DNA of 64,000 nt from Macrocybe gigantea. Its lineage: Eukaryota; Basidiomycota; Agaricomycetes; Agaricales; Callistosporiaceae. Every line of letters starts with the position of its first letter. Positions within the stretch are counted from its first letter, which is position 1. The DNA is taken from contig SJRY01000261.1 of assembly GCA_011319805.1 (NCBI GenBank), positions 62,001 to 126,000 on the forward strand, given 5' to 3'. The position numbers and the translations under genes were made by a program. The notes below the pieces were generated by a model. It had not been told where the DNA came from and made no database searches. It saw only the letters and a program-made list of their open reading frames with translations. Of the stretch, positions 48,901 to 60,025 are shown piece by piece.

Positions 48901-49908
48901 CATAGAAGCCACGCGGATGGTGTGCGTCACGCTGGAGAACATGGAGAGACGGAAGACTTTTCATAGGAACAGTGTACCGTCTGTCTTGCTCAAAAGCCGG
49001 GAGCCGTTGGAGCAGATCACGTCACAGCTGGACGACATTCTGAATATATCTTTCGAGTCCAATTTTTCGTTTTCGCTCGCCGCCATCATCTTCAAGGGCC
49101 TCCGGCACTCAAGCTTGCGGGACTCTGCAGAGGCGGTGCTTCGCACTCTTCTCTGCGTCACTGTGAGAGCACAGCCGAATCGTGATGTTCCCAATGGGTT
49201 CAGGGATGGCATCACAATGGACGCGTTGGGTTATTTCCTGGCGCTGCTTCCGCTTTCGGCGACTCGCGAGTCGTACCGACGCCTCCTGAGTGATTGCATG
49301 ATTGATGACGCATGGCTTCCGGATGCGGGGCTCCCCGATGACGATGATGAGCACTGCATCCCTCGCATTCCGCCTTCTTTCCTCGGCATCAACGACCCGA
49401 GCACGGCATTGCTTGTGACCACTTTTGTTGGCACGATGCTGGGCACTGCGCAGGGAGACGACGCGGAAACGGAGATACTCTACAATCTTGTGTCCGATAT
49501 CGGCAACCAGTTCCCCGATATCGTCGCCATGGCGTACGTCTATGTGTTGTCTTGCATGCAGAGTTTGAGCTCTGATCTTTTCCTTTTTGTTATCTCAGAT
49601 ACGACGGATTGCAGGACCGCATCAAGGACTCTTTCGCAAATTCTTCCAATCCTGCGATTATAAGTGCGGTTTCTAATATCTTGAGGATATCCGTGCTGGA
49701 TGGTTCTACTCGGGTTGGCTCGAGAGGATCGGCGTCAACGCTGAGCACCGTGGACGAAAACGCGCATGGACCGGGACGAAATCACATCAACGCGCTCGAA
49801 GAGTTGAAGATGCAAGGGCTCGCGAACAGTTTCCAGTTCCTGCCACGCGGGCATGCGACGAAGATGATCAATTGGATTCCCGAACTGGTAGCCTTGTTTA
49901 TCGCCTAG
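39953..49908 (+). CDS. Neurofibromin/IRA-type Ras GTPase-activating protein
   Basis: Switches Ras off by speeding GTP hydrolysis, as do NF1 and yeast Ira1/2. It starts MPTRRSSAAAVPISNAG. A very long helical-repeat N-terminal half leads to the RasGAP domain at about 44890-45800: SLFRSNSTCTRFLSVFARIH, whose Arg after Leu-Phe is the arginine-finger position, then FIFLR/FISPAVVSP split by an intron. A Sec14-like lipid-binding part follows (FEIIVDCTFFTSTSEVPIQW, about 46420), then a PH-like part (about 46980-47160), as in NF1. A helical C-terminus ends ELVALFIA at 49908. The gene has more than 25 short introns. One base is missing near 42011 (GGG), and one more frame shift was seen near 44390. About 10 kb for one gene is long for this genome but normal for the family. 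Confidence 0.92.
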
Positions 49909-50155
49909 TATGTTAAACCGTCTCATAATTGGCTGTGTAGGTCCAGAGTATACTGTACTGTTCTATGACTGTCTAGTTATCTTACGATATTTTAGCTGCG
50001 CGCCTATCCTCTCACTGTCGTCGCATAGTACCCACATGTGTATATAGTGCATGCAAAATTCCCCATCGTGTCTTTTCCTTCCGCGAGATGCCCCAGGATA
50101 CGCGATAATACTGGTCCCGCCCGAGGAGGCCATTTGCATGAAAAAGAGAAAAGCC

Positions 50156-50200
50156 TTATGTTGGGTCGCACCCGAATGAACCCGGTCGAACCCAACATAA
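50156..50200. repeat. Hairpin-forming inverted repeat beside tRNA-Gly
   Basis: TTATGTTGGGTCG at 50156-50168 is mirrored by CGAACCCAACATAA at 50187-50200, with one unpaired base and an 18-nt loop containing CACCCGAATGAACCC. It lies 10 bp beyond the 3' end of the minus-strand tRNA-Gly. It could be a stem-loop at the end of the Pol III transcript or the trace of a small mobile element. Confidence 0.6.
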
Positions 50201-50210
50201 CCTCTGGTTA

Positions 50211-50281
50211 TGCATTAAGGGGGAATCGAACCCCCGGCGGGTCGATGGCAACGACCCAGGTTACCACTACCCCATTAATGC
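50211..50281 (-). tRNA. tRNA-Gly(GCC)
   Basis: Cloverleaf on the minus strand: acceptor GCATTAA/TTAATGC, D arm GGGT-AGTGGTA-ACCT, anticodon stem GGTCG/CGACC with loop TTGCCAT (anticodon GCC), T arm GGGGG-TTCGATT-CCCCC, discriminator A. It has 71 nt and no intron. No T run follows directly; the first good one on the minus strand is about 60-70 nt downstream, beyond the inverted repeat. Confidence 0.93.
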
Positions 50282-50595
50282 TTACATCTGTATGTTAATC
50301 TCATTATCTTCAGTTCATAATAAGCTAGCTGAATCTTCCATGGAGCCTGTCTGTTTAATTGAAACAGTTCGGGTTGGATTATCTTTGAGAGATACGGAGG
50401 TTTCTGGAGGCCGGCGTCAGTGCCTTCGCGCTGCATGCCAACTGTCTATCACGTGGGGTCTGCTCTAATGAAATGATCATGACAAGCACGGCTAATGAGA
50501 GTCCTCTCATAAAGACCGTCCGTTTAGCCAACTAGCACTTACGCTCCTTTCTCTCGCATCGTCCGACTCGCTCCTTATATTCATTCGTGTATCGG
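50282..50595. other. Intergenic, promoter of the coiled-coil gene
   Basis: About 310 bp with no gene. It holds the upstream region of the following gene and a pyrimidine-rich tract near 50545. Confidence 0.5.
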
Positions 50596-53500
50596 ATGGA
50601 CGGAGGTGGCCTTGCCCTTTCGCGATCCTCGACCCCGGCAAACAGCCTGCACCGCGCGACGAGCAACATCGACGAGCTCACCGCCGCCCTCGCCGACTTC
50701 TCGAGGGTCGGTTCGCCCGAGCCCGGATTCGCGCTCTCGTGCTGTTGCGGGCGGGCGGATTGCGAGAACCTTGCGTCCTGGCAGGCGTCCAAGTCTCGCC
50801 TGGAACACCGACTCGTTCTGAGCGCTGGTGAGTGGCTGACCTCGGTTTTTCTCTTGTTTTGTGTTCTCAATGCACGCCTGCGACGCTGCAGAGGTCGGGC
50901 AGGCTCTGCTTCAGCGGCATGAGGCGTACGTACGCCAGCATGAGGCATGTCACTACGCCCGCAGGTGAAGGAAACGTCCCGTTTACATCCCCCTCTTAGG
51001 ATCGGGCAAAGCGTCAGCTCCCGTCGGAAACATCAGATTCTGATTATCAGAGTTCCTCGCAGTATGAGATATTGGAGCTCGCAAGAGAGAAGGCGACGCT
51101 CGAGAAGGTCAGCCTTTCCGGTATCATTGTGACTGATTGATGCACTGACGTCTCGTTATGAAGCGCTTAAACGAAGCTTTGGTCAACAATGAAGTCACAG
51201 AGATCTCCAACAAGACCATTCTCACTGAGCTTCAAGAGGCAAAGCAAACGATATCTCGCTTGACCGCCCATCACGCCCGCTCAGTGGGCTGGGAAACACG
51301 ACTGTCAGTCGCCATGAGAGAGAGGGATGACCTGCAGCAGGAGCGAGACGCCGAATCACACAGAGCACGACAAGCCGAATCTCGTCTTGTGACCATGAAG
51401 GAGAAAACAGGTCAGCTTTATCCCTATCCGTAACTTGATATACCTAAAATTAACACACGAAGAAAAACTTCAATCGGAAATCAAACGATTACAGAGCGCC
51501 CTCGAAGAGCGGAGAGTCAACCGATTGGAGCTGTCCGACTCAATACTGCTAGAAGCCCGCAAGCGTCTGGAAACGTGGCATCGGTCGGTCAGTCTGGAGA
51601 GGATATCATTACACGATCAGCATCTAACGCGGGTGACGTTACAGCAAATGGAACATAATTCCTCCACCGTGACAGACGAGGCCGAGCTTACGGAAGTCCT
51701 CGAATCCCTGGTTAACGACAACGAAATTTTAAAGCGTGATAACGCAGAACTGCAGAACCTTTTGACTGAATCTCGCGAGGAGCTGCATACTTTACAGGAG
51801 CAGGTTGAAGAGCAACGACCATACCCACCTTCTAGATCTGGAGGTAAGATGCCAAGTTTCTTGCCACGTTATGCCGCGTCGTGAATGGGAGGTTTTCGTA
51901 GCTGGAACTCCATTACGAAATATTGCCACCGGCAGCGCGTCTTCTTTACTTCTCAAGGAGTACACAGTATGTCTTCTAGACACCCCAGGCGTGACTGTTG
52001 CTAACAATCGCAGTCCCACTCTAGGCGGAGCCTTAGCATGGAGCGAAGATCTTCTCGTCGCTTTATGGTCGGTAAAAGAAAAGTCTGCCTTCCCAACCCC
52101 GATTCTGATACCAATTCTTTTACCAGCCACAGGAACCTTTAACGCCGGAAACTTCCCAAATACCACTTTCTCCCACGGGCTCTTCTGCTCCCTCTGAAGC
52201 AAAGTGGATGGGGTTCAGTCCCCCGCCCTTGAATTATGCTTCCTCTCACGTTAGCATCGACGTGGAGTCCGTTGACAATGACGATCCTTCACTTTCTCCC
52301 GAGAAGCCAAAGGGCCACAAGACACTTCTTTTACTCACCCGCAGCCGTGGCGTGCAGACAGAGCCTTGGCCGAATGCACACTCAACCTCTCCTCTTCCGT
52401 CTCACAAGTCAGCATCCTCACCTTACGATCCGCGATCCGAATCTTCCTCTTTTTCTGACTCGATATCGTCGAGCCTGACCAGTTTATTGCAAAGTCTCTC
52501 TAATCTCTGTAACCGCATGGCTCAGGCAGACGCCTTGACGCTTACGAACCGATTGAAACGCCAGCATCTTAAAGGTGCCGACGTAGGGCACCTCTCACGG
52601 ACGACTGTCAACAATATCATTTCGGAAGTTACCAGCCTTCGCGCGCAATATAAATTCCTTCTCGAAGACGACAAGGTCACGACGACCTGCACGCGGAAAG
52701 ACTACCGCATCATGTTTAAGCTATTCAAGGATATCATCACAGAGATGGGTCAGATGCGCATCACGCTTAACGATGTCGTTCTCGACCCATCCATCGCCCC
52801 AAAAGTGAGGGAGCTTGCGCTGCATCCCAGCAAGGTAGAGGAACAGGCAAAGGAACGAGAAAACACCGCTGGTGGTGTCGGCAGCGGATGGATGGCGCCC
52901 TTGTCTAAACTGTTCTCCCCCACGCGCGGCGAAAGTCCGGCAGAACATGCTTCTCCAGTACGGTCGCCCACGAGCAGGGATACGTCGCGCTCCGCCCTGC
53001 GGTCCGTGCCTAAGCTGCGCCCCGAGCTGTCGGCCTCGGCCACCACGGTCAATGTTGAGTTTTCAGGCACAGGCGTGAGCCGCTCGACGACGAGCGTTGC
53101 AGTTCCGCCGCGATCTCGCGCTGCTCAGAGTAGAGGTAAGGCTGATCTTGTCTCGGCGACACGCGCGACGTCGACTATGGTCACATCTCCTACCACGGCC
53201 AGTGCTGGTTCCCCCGCACTGAGTGACATCTTCGTGGGTGCGCATCGCGCGGCTGTTGTAGATCGTGCGGATCCATGGGTCATTGTGCCGAAGTCTTCGT
53301 CGTCCCCGCGCAAGGCCAACTCGTTCGTCAAGCCAAGCGAAAGCGATGCGACGCTGAGCTCCGCAGGCACGGTCCGGCAGAGCCTGCATGCGCTCGGCGG
53401 CGCTCTTCATCTTGGCGCAGACGTATTTTCGCGCGAAGTGGACGCCGTAGTAGATGTCCCTGCGCCCAAATCGCCTCTTGCTATGCTGCATCACGATCAC

Positions 53501-54094
53501 AATAGTAACAGACATAGAGAAGAGGGTGAGGAAGGTGCAGATAGGGAGAGTGCAGATCGTGTGGGACCGATGGTGCAACAGCGCACGCTGCGCCGCCGCG
53601 GGATGTCCGACTCGTCGATCCACTCTACGTTTTCGAGTCAAGCGGGGGAGGACGCGCAGGGGCTCCTGGCTGTGCTGCCCTTCGTAGGAAGCGGGCAGAA
53701 GGCCGGAGCGGCCTCGTCCTCATCATCTTCGGTCTTTCAGGCGCTCAGCAAGACGATGCAGAGCTTCCGCCTCGCGACCGCCTCTGCGAGCTCTGCGATT
53801 GTGAGTTCACAACCGACATCTGACGGTCACGCCATCGTGGAGGACACGCCGACCAAGTCACATCATCAGCAGCAGCCTCCCGCGGCCTCGCCTCAACGAT
53901 CTCAACCAGTGCGCGCTGCGCGGGTTGCAAACCCCGGCCTGAGTCAGTTTCTGCCTAACCTGTCGTCGCTGGCTGCGGCAGGGACCCTGCTGGAGGCAGA
54001 ACGGACGGAGCCCCTGTTCGTGGGCAGCTTTAGGGACGAGTCGCTGTTGCAACGTCCCAGTCGGAGCGGACAGACTCGCCACGAGTTTTTCTGA
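50596..54094 (+). CDS. Coiled-coil protein of unknown function
   Basis: I do not recognise the family. It starts MDGGGLALSRSSTPANS, then has GFALSCCCGRADCENLASWQ with a small Cys cluster. Exons from about 51060 to 51840 give long charged helices (for example QSEIKRLQSALEERR and LTESREELHTLQEQVEEQRP), a clear coiled coil. After introns near 51845 and 52070 comes a large last exon with a Ser/Pro-rich part. It also has a helical block, TLTNRLKRQHLKGADVGHLS to GQMRITLNDVVLDPSIAPKV (about 52540-52805), that looks conserved in character. A low-complexity tail ends at 54094. The layout suggests a scaffold or cytoskeletal protein, but nothing proves it. Confidence 0.78.
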
Positions 54095-54287
54095 TGGTCT
54101 CATTCTTTTTCTTTGGGTCCTCTTTTTAATGCATTTTTCTCGCCATATTTTTTCTGCTGTACCCTTGGAACGCTCTGTAGCATAGGATGATGTCGCATGG
54201 ACTGGCTATTTTATAATAGGCTTGATGGGTTTTATTCTTTATTACCGCAGTTTTCTATCAAGAAATACGTTACGATGTAGAGAACAT

Positions 54288-54880
54288 TCATTCGAACGAT
54301 TTCAGGGAGAATAACTGGTACATCTGACGATGGTCTGACGAACGGTCGGTTGTGATGTTGTGGTTGGTTTCCCTCTCTGGCTTGCTCGGCTCACCGTGTC
54401 CATGGGCGATCCACTGGCTCTTTCTGTAGTACTTTTGCTCTTCCTGACGGAGGCTGTCAAAGGACGACGGAGTGAGCGCATCACCACAAACATTGAGGTT
54501 GCTTGAGATTCAGGTCACCCTACCGTTCAGTAATTCAAATATATCCCCTAGCGTCTGGCCGGGAAAGGTGCTTGGCGCAGAGACGAATGACATCTGGTTC
54601 GTGAGAGGGGGCTGATCGAAGGGAGTGGAAGCACTGGAAGGAAAACGGTCGCGAGGGCAAAGGTATGTGGCTTTTGTCTTTCAGTTCAATACGTCGCAGA
54701 CCGTAGAAGAGGGTGCAGCCGAAGGACGTTCTCGCCTTCTACGTCGCCTTCATGGCTGCCGATCCCCTCGCAGCCGATACAGACCCTCACATGGTGGTCG
54801 AAGTCCCAAAGACTGGATGGTGGTCTTCCACGCCTATGCTCATCACCAGCAGCGATGTTCGCGTGCAGACTGCTTGAGCA
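54288..54880 (-). CDS. Possible last exons of an unidentified minus-strand gene
   Basis: The minus strand can be spliced into one frame. An exon with HEGDVEGENVLRLHPLL joins, across an intron GTATTG to TTCCAG, to STPFDQPPLTNQMSFVSAPS and LGDIFELLNG. A further intron leads to DALTPSSFDSLRQEEQKYYR, ending QLFSLKSFE at TGA 54288-54290. The joins keep the frame and the composition is protein-like, but I recognise no family and cannot place the start. It converges with the coiled-coil gene, 193 bp away. Treat it as tentative. Confidence 0.4.
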
Positions 54881-56289
54881 CAGTCCCTTTTTCGAAACGA
54901 TTGAGGAAAAGGGCTAGGGAACAGACAGCCAAAGAGGGATAGGAACCCACGACCTAGGGTCTGCTTGGAAAGAAGTTGGTCAGTGAACAACATCTTTGAT
55001 CTCGAATATGCGTAATAGAGGAGCTTCGAGTGCCATTTCAGCCCTTGCATGTTCGCGGCAGGAGAGTGAGCACCTGTTTCTTCACGTTGGGCGAGTCTGG
55101 ATGGTTCTTTGGAGTTTGAATATTGCCTTATGATTATTGGAAGCTCGTGGCGAGGAATCAGGGTCCATACGAATTTCACAGGCAGGCTTCAGTCGTCTTG
55201 CCCGAATTTTGACTGCCGGGGACGCCTTTCCCCAGAGTTGTCAACTGGAAGATTGCCACCATACAAAATGGCCGGGTTGCTCTTCAATTCAACAGTTGAT
55301 CAAAATCCCACCAAGATTCAATGCTGACATAGCTACCAGGTTCTCTCGCAGGCAACCTTGTGGATTTCATCTAATCCTGGCATAAAACGATGACGACGCA
55401 ACATGGATAGCGGCCCCGGCGCGGCGGACGACCTGGCGGTCGAAATCATCATCATTTTCATCGTCGACCTCGTGCACTGCCGCGTGGACCTGGGTGTCGT
55501 AACCTCGCAACAGGAAAAAAATGAAGAGAGAAGTCTGAATCTGGGATCCAGAAGACTCCCAGGGGGTTACGAGAACGAGAAGAGAACCTCTGGATGGCTT
55601 CGCGATAAAAAGCTCACGGTGGGATTGGAGGAAGGAGACAGACTTTCCTTCCCTTGGTAGCGATTTATGCGACCACGATACTGCTTTTCGCAGTCTCCTA
55701 CCTCCTCCTTCGTGCTGAACTGGTGTCTCCATCACCTCTGCAAAGATGTCTGTCGTCAACGACGGGCAAAAGAAGATGAGATCCTTCCTCGCTGTGCTTC
55801 ATCCTTGGGCAGCGAGCCTCAACATGAAGCCTCATCTCGCGAACATAACGCTCGGTGAGCGAAGCTCCAAATTGTATTCCTCTAACAGGATGAACGAACA
55901 AAACACTTGCGTTTGACAGCTAATATTTTGGCCGGTGATACGTGCTCGCCGATAAGGTACTTATTTGCGCTCTTTGAGAGCTGTCAAGACAAGATTGACG
56001 TCTCGATTGATGCGCGTCGACTTTTTTTTTTTTGGCAGTCTAACGGACTACGAAAAGTACCTCACGTACATCGTTAGTCGGTTCATTATCCTCCAAACTG
56101 AAATCGGATTAAGCCTTTGGTCTTCTCAGGAGTATTCAGTCGAGAATCTTCAGTTTTTGGTATGGTTTCAGGTACGGGAGAACGGTCATTATCTCCAAGA
56201 AGTTGCGGCTACCAACAGGTCGATAGGACTACCGAAAGCGGTACTCTAAATCTCGACGCACACCTTGCCACCGTGAATTCGCATTTTCT
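54881..56289. other. Intergenic or unresolved coding region
   Basis: Open stretches occur on both strands (minus 54900-55180 and 55370-55760; plus 55746-55915, MSVVNDGQKKMRSFLAVLHP) and could be exons of one or two genes. I found no set of splices that joins them and no known motif, so no gene is called. Confidence 0.4.
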
Positions 56290-58009
56290 ATGCCCACGAG
56301 AGCAAGGACGGAGCGCATGGCCGCTGAAAGTCTCGCTCGTATAGAGACAAATCATAATCTATTTTTTTCGAACGCCCCTACTGGAAGTGAGCCCGAGACG
56401 TTTCCGTCCCCAGCAGACACAAACGCGTCTTTGGCTTCACCAACATCCCCTATGCCTCTCCTCCCGCCCCGGTACATCAGCATATCTCTTCCTCCCCCCG
56501 TTCATCCAATTACCAGATCCTTTATTGCAGAGGAGAAGAACCCTTTTGCGGTGGAGTGCTCTCACGTTGTGGCGACGTTTCTCAGTCCTGGCGCAGTGAA
56601 GGAGCTCGCCTTGGATGCAATAGTACGGGACACGGTCATTCGGAACCTTTCGTCCGATTGTAACCCAGACGTGGTATGTTCTGTCATATCTCTCCGAAGC
56701 ACGGGCTCATTGTATGTGTCATTATCGCTGTTGAAGTTTTTACCCGTATATGAAGAGGTCTATAACCTGTTAGAGATGGGTAGCTTGCCAAAATTCCTGT
56801 CCGCGGCAACGTCAAATATCAATTTGCCGAAACAGATCTATTGGTGCGTCGTATACCCCATGTTTGCTGTGTGGAGAGGCATGCTTTTACGAATGGGTAC
56901 TGGAATGCAGGTATATCGTCGGCGTCACAAATGTTGTGATTGGGCTCATTATAGCATCCACTCTCATCGTACTGCTCCCTACGCCTCCAGATGCTCACAG
57001 GGCGTGGCGCATATTTTCGGCCGGCTTTACCTCACTGGGTGCAGCTCAAATATATTCTGCTTGGAGAGGGCAAGGACCTGTTCCATTTCGCTGCATCATG
57101 ACACTGACACTCGATGTGCATGCAACCACTTAGGTACTGCAGCCAAGTGTGGATGCGCGGCAACACGCAGATAAGAGTGTGGGAACTACAGGAGATGGAC
57201 GAGGAAGCGAAAACATTCGTTAGTCGCGTGCTGGGTATCGGTAAGCGCAACACATCGCTTCGTCGGTCGCCGTGTCGCAGGATTTCGAACTCTTCATCTA
57301 TGGATGTCCAAGAAAAGTCTAATAGGCCATCACTGCAAGACGAAGACAAGAGGCAACGGCAGACACCGGACTCTGAAAAACCTCACGATGGGATACAGGA
57401 GAATGAAAAACAAGATGAATCGGGGAACCTCGAGCTGACATCGATATCAGCTTTGCCTGCGGTCTTTCCCACTCCGCCGCTTACCTGTGCCTCCCCAATG
57501 TCGCCGCGACCTTCGAGGGCTACAGCAGAAATAGCCACCATCGCGCCATTCGCTGTTGGGTCCAGCGACACGGTTCCGGCATATTCTTCGGCAGTCAAGC
57601 CCGGCGCCTCTAGGGCGGCGATCTTGCCCCCGGGGCGGTTGCGCATAGCAGGTTTCGCCGACCACCAATCTTCGGCCCAGAGACCGTCGTTCAGGACCCG
57701 AGGATCAAGGCGGTCCACAAGCAGGTCCTCCTGCAGATCGTGTGGTTTGGCGTGTTGTTCTTGCTCGTGAGTTTTGGCTGGGCGTTACTTCGGTTCTCAT
57801 GTGTCTTTATTTTCTTGTGCTTCTGTCAAAATGAAGGAAGTCTTCTCTCTTCATGTATTTCCATCCCTTCCTGCTGGTCCTCTGCTTCGGTTGATTGACA
57901 TTCTGACAACTTACCCCCGCTTCGTTGTATCGTTGACGATGGTAGCTGATGTGTCTCTTTAGGCCTACTCTGCATCATCTTCTCTGTACCCAGTCGCAAA
58001 CGTGCATAA
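56290..58009 (+). CDS. RGS-domain membrane protein
   Basis: RGS proteins speed GTP hydrolysis by G-alpha subunits. After a Pro/Ser-rich N-terminus comes NPFAVECSHVVATFLSPGAV, VIRNLSSDCNPDV, an intron, then FLPVYEEVYNLLEMGSLPKF and LSAATSNINLPKQIYW, the RGS helices. A further intron leads to YIVGVTNVVIGLIIASTLIV, a membrane helix, followed by GFTSLGAAQIYSAWRG. A long Ser/Pro-rich loop follows. Then, in another frame, comes PPIFGPETVVQDPRIKAVHK and a second hydrophobic stretch, QIVWFGVLFLLV. A last exon probably ends FSVPSRKRA at 58009. The layout (RGS, helix, DPRIKAVH, helix) resembles Rax1-like proteins. The frame change near 57650 and the last intron are uncertain. Confidence 0.75.
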
Positions 58010-58820
58010 TGAAGGGCACAAGGAACAAAATAGAGAACCAAGGCATTTTGACATAGGACTCCTCATTGTCAAGCAGCATGATGGAGCGAGACACCGTGTC
58101 ACGACCAGTGTCAAGTCGAACGATATCTCCGAGTGTTCCATCTTCTCCGGTCGTCTCCTGGCAGGATCCAAGCATCATCTGTAACTCAAATGTGACTCTG
58201 CAGAGTTCACTAGGTCTCCCATCGCAGGACGTCTTCACACATGCACTGTAAAAATATCTCCCTCCACCGCTTTCTCCTCCCACATCTTGGACGATTAGTG
58301 TTGTATCTTGTACCCTTCGGACATGTAGTTGATAGTTTCTGCACATACGCAACTGTATCCCCTTTCTAATCGGTAATCATTCACGTAGATAAGTGCGAGA
58401 AGCTGATTGTCACATGTAGTTTGGTGGCATTCTTGGGATTTGTTGTTGTGGAATAGCAGCCGCTCCGTGCGATCCAAGTGCTATGCTCGGATTCACTTTT
58501 CTTTCGTCTTGTTCAATACAAGAACCGAGTTCCTAATCCTCTTTCAGGTCATCATCAACGCATTAAATCTCACCTACAACATCCATCATAGTTACTATGT
58601 ACTACAGTTTGTGTCATTTCGACACAGCAGGAATCGAATCGCAATACCTCCGAAAGCGGTGGATGCTGTAACAGCGGTGCTCTGTGCGTGTCGCCTGGGG
58701 TGGACATGCCGTGAAGACATGGAAGCAATGAGGACATTCGACCCGTTTCCAATGATTCGTCACGTTAGAGGATTTGTCGTTTCTTCCCTCGTCGTAAAAG
58801 GAAATTAACCTACGTTGCCG
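58010..58820. other. Convergent intergenic region
   Basis: Lies between the 3' ends of the RGS gene (plus) and a seven-helix protein gene (minus). A minus-strand frame at 57975-58352 overlaps the RGS end and has no recognisable motif, so it was not called. Confidence 0.5.
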
Positions 58821-60025
58821 TCATCCTCCGTCAGCCCTATAGTCGGTCAAGCTGAAAGTGGTCGGAAGGCTGCCGTCGGGCCTGGGAGGGATTCTGAATG
58901 TCAATGGCTGGGTGGATTTGTCTATGGTGCCATCGTCTGTAATGTCACCGAATATGAGCTTTCGGAACACAATGCATGCCATGATATTCGTGATAGCCAA
59001 GGCCGGCACTGTAGTCATTCCATGATAGACTTCAGAGAGGCTCCTTATCTCCAGCATCACCGCAATGACGATGTTCCCACAGACAGCTACCCTGTTTACA
59101 CGCCGTCAATATGGTTGAAACAATTGAGAAGAGAATACACACGCACAGATAATAGTATTGGCCACTGTGTAACAGTATTCTAAACAGCCGAGGGATTGAA
59201 TCGCTCATGCCAAAGAATACTCTAAACCGAGCACAGATGGAGTCTTCGACCATGTCATGAGAAAGGATGCGGTACGACGTCGCGAGGAATACAGCGCTGT
59301 CGAAAGCAAGGGAAGGGATAACAGCCCACAAAGAATAGGGTTTTACATGGACATTGATGCACTGTTTTGTGTGTCCGATATGAGCGCCGTAGATAGCTGC
59401 AGGAACCGCGATGGATCCAACAGTGACGACAGACCAGAAGAAGCCAAAGAAGAGGCGAATAGCTTTATCACCGAAGAAAATCGCCCTGATGCGAAGACAG
59501 AACAACAGTGAAGTCGCAGAGACTGATCCAACGTAGCATACTCCGATTGCCAGTAGCAGTGCTTGGCAGTGAGGGACGGGTGCGACTGGACGGGGCAATA
59601 TAGTTCGGTGAGACGAACGAACGGGAGTGTTGGAGAAAGAAAAGAGGACCTTGAAATACAAAGTTTGCTATGACAAGGGCCAACGTTGTGACCCTGCGTT
59701 GGAAAGTAAATACCGTATCTAGAAAGGGGGGGAATAGGACTTGGACCAACCTTGAAGAGAAATATATCACGACGGGAAACCGGATGCTATACTCAAAGAG
59801 CAGCTTAAAGTCACTCTGTAGATTTGAAAAGACATCGCATATACATATCTACACATGAAAGAAACTTTAGCAACCTTTTGCAGTTGGAAAGGCAAGATGA
59901 ATCGGACGTACTCCAAGAGTAACCGCGAAAACATATCTCGATATTTCAAACTGGTACGCCAGTTCTGGCGGCAACAATGCTAATGGGGTCGCAGGGTTCG
60001 GAGGGAATGGAAAATGGGACACCAT
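58821..60025 (-). CDS. Seven-helix membrane protein of a basidiomycete family
   Basis: It starts MVSHFPFPPNPATPLALLPP at 60025. Three confirmed introns join YVFAVTLG, SDFKLLFEYSIRFPVVIYFSSR, VTTLALVIANFVFQ and VAPVPHCQALLLAIGVCYVG. Further helices are SATSLLFCLRIRAIFFG, LFFGFFWSVVTVGSIAVPAA, WAVIPSLAFDSAVFLATSYR and LLHSGQYYYL. The end has ALAITNIMACIVFRKLIFGD and a polar tail stopping at 58821. The features LL-HSGQYYYL, the MAC-VFR motif and SDFKLLFE are typical of a large family of uncharacterised multi-helix proteins in mushrooms. Topology suggests a receptor-like role; no ligand is known. It is related in style to the DUF6533-like protein at 32216-33720 but not a close copy. Confidence 0.82.

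Noticed and set aside
57975..58352. A minus-strand frame of 125 codons at the end of the RGS gene.
   Set aside because: It overlaps the probable last RGS exon on the other strand and shows no recognisable motif.
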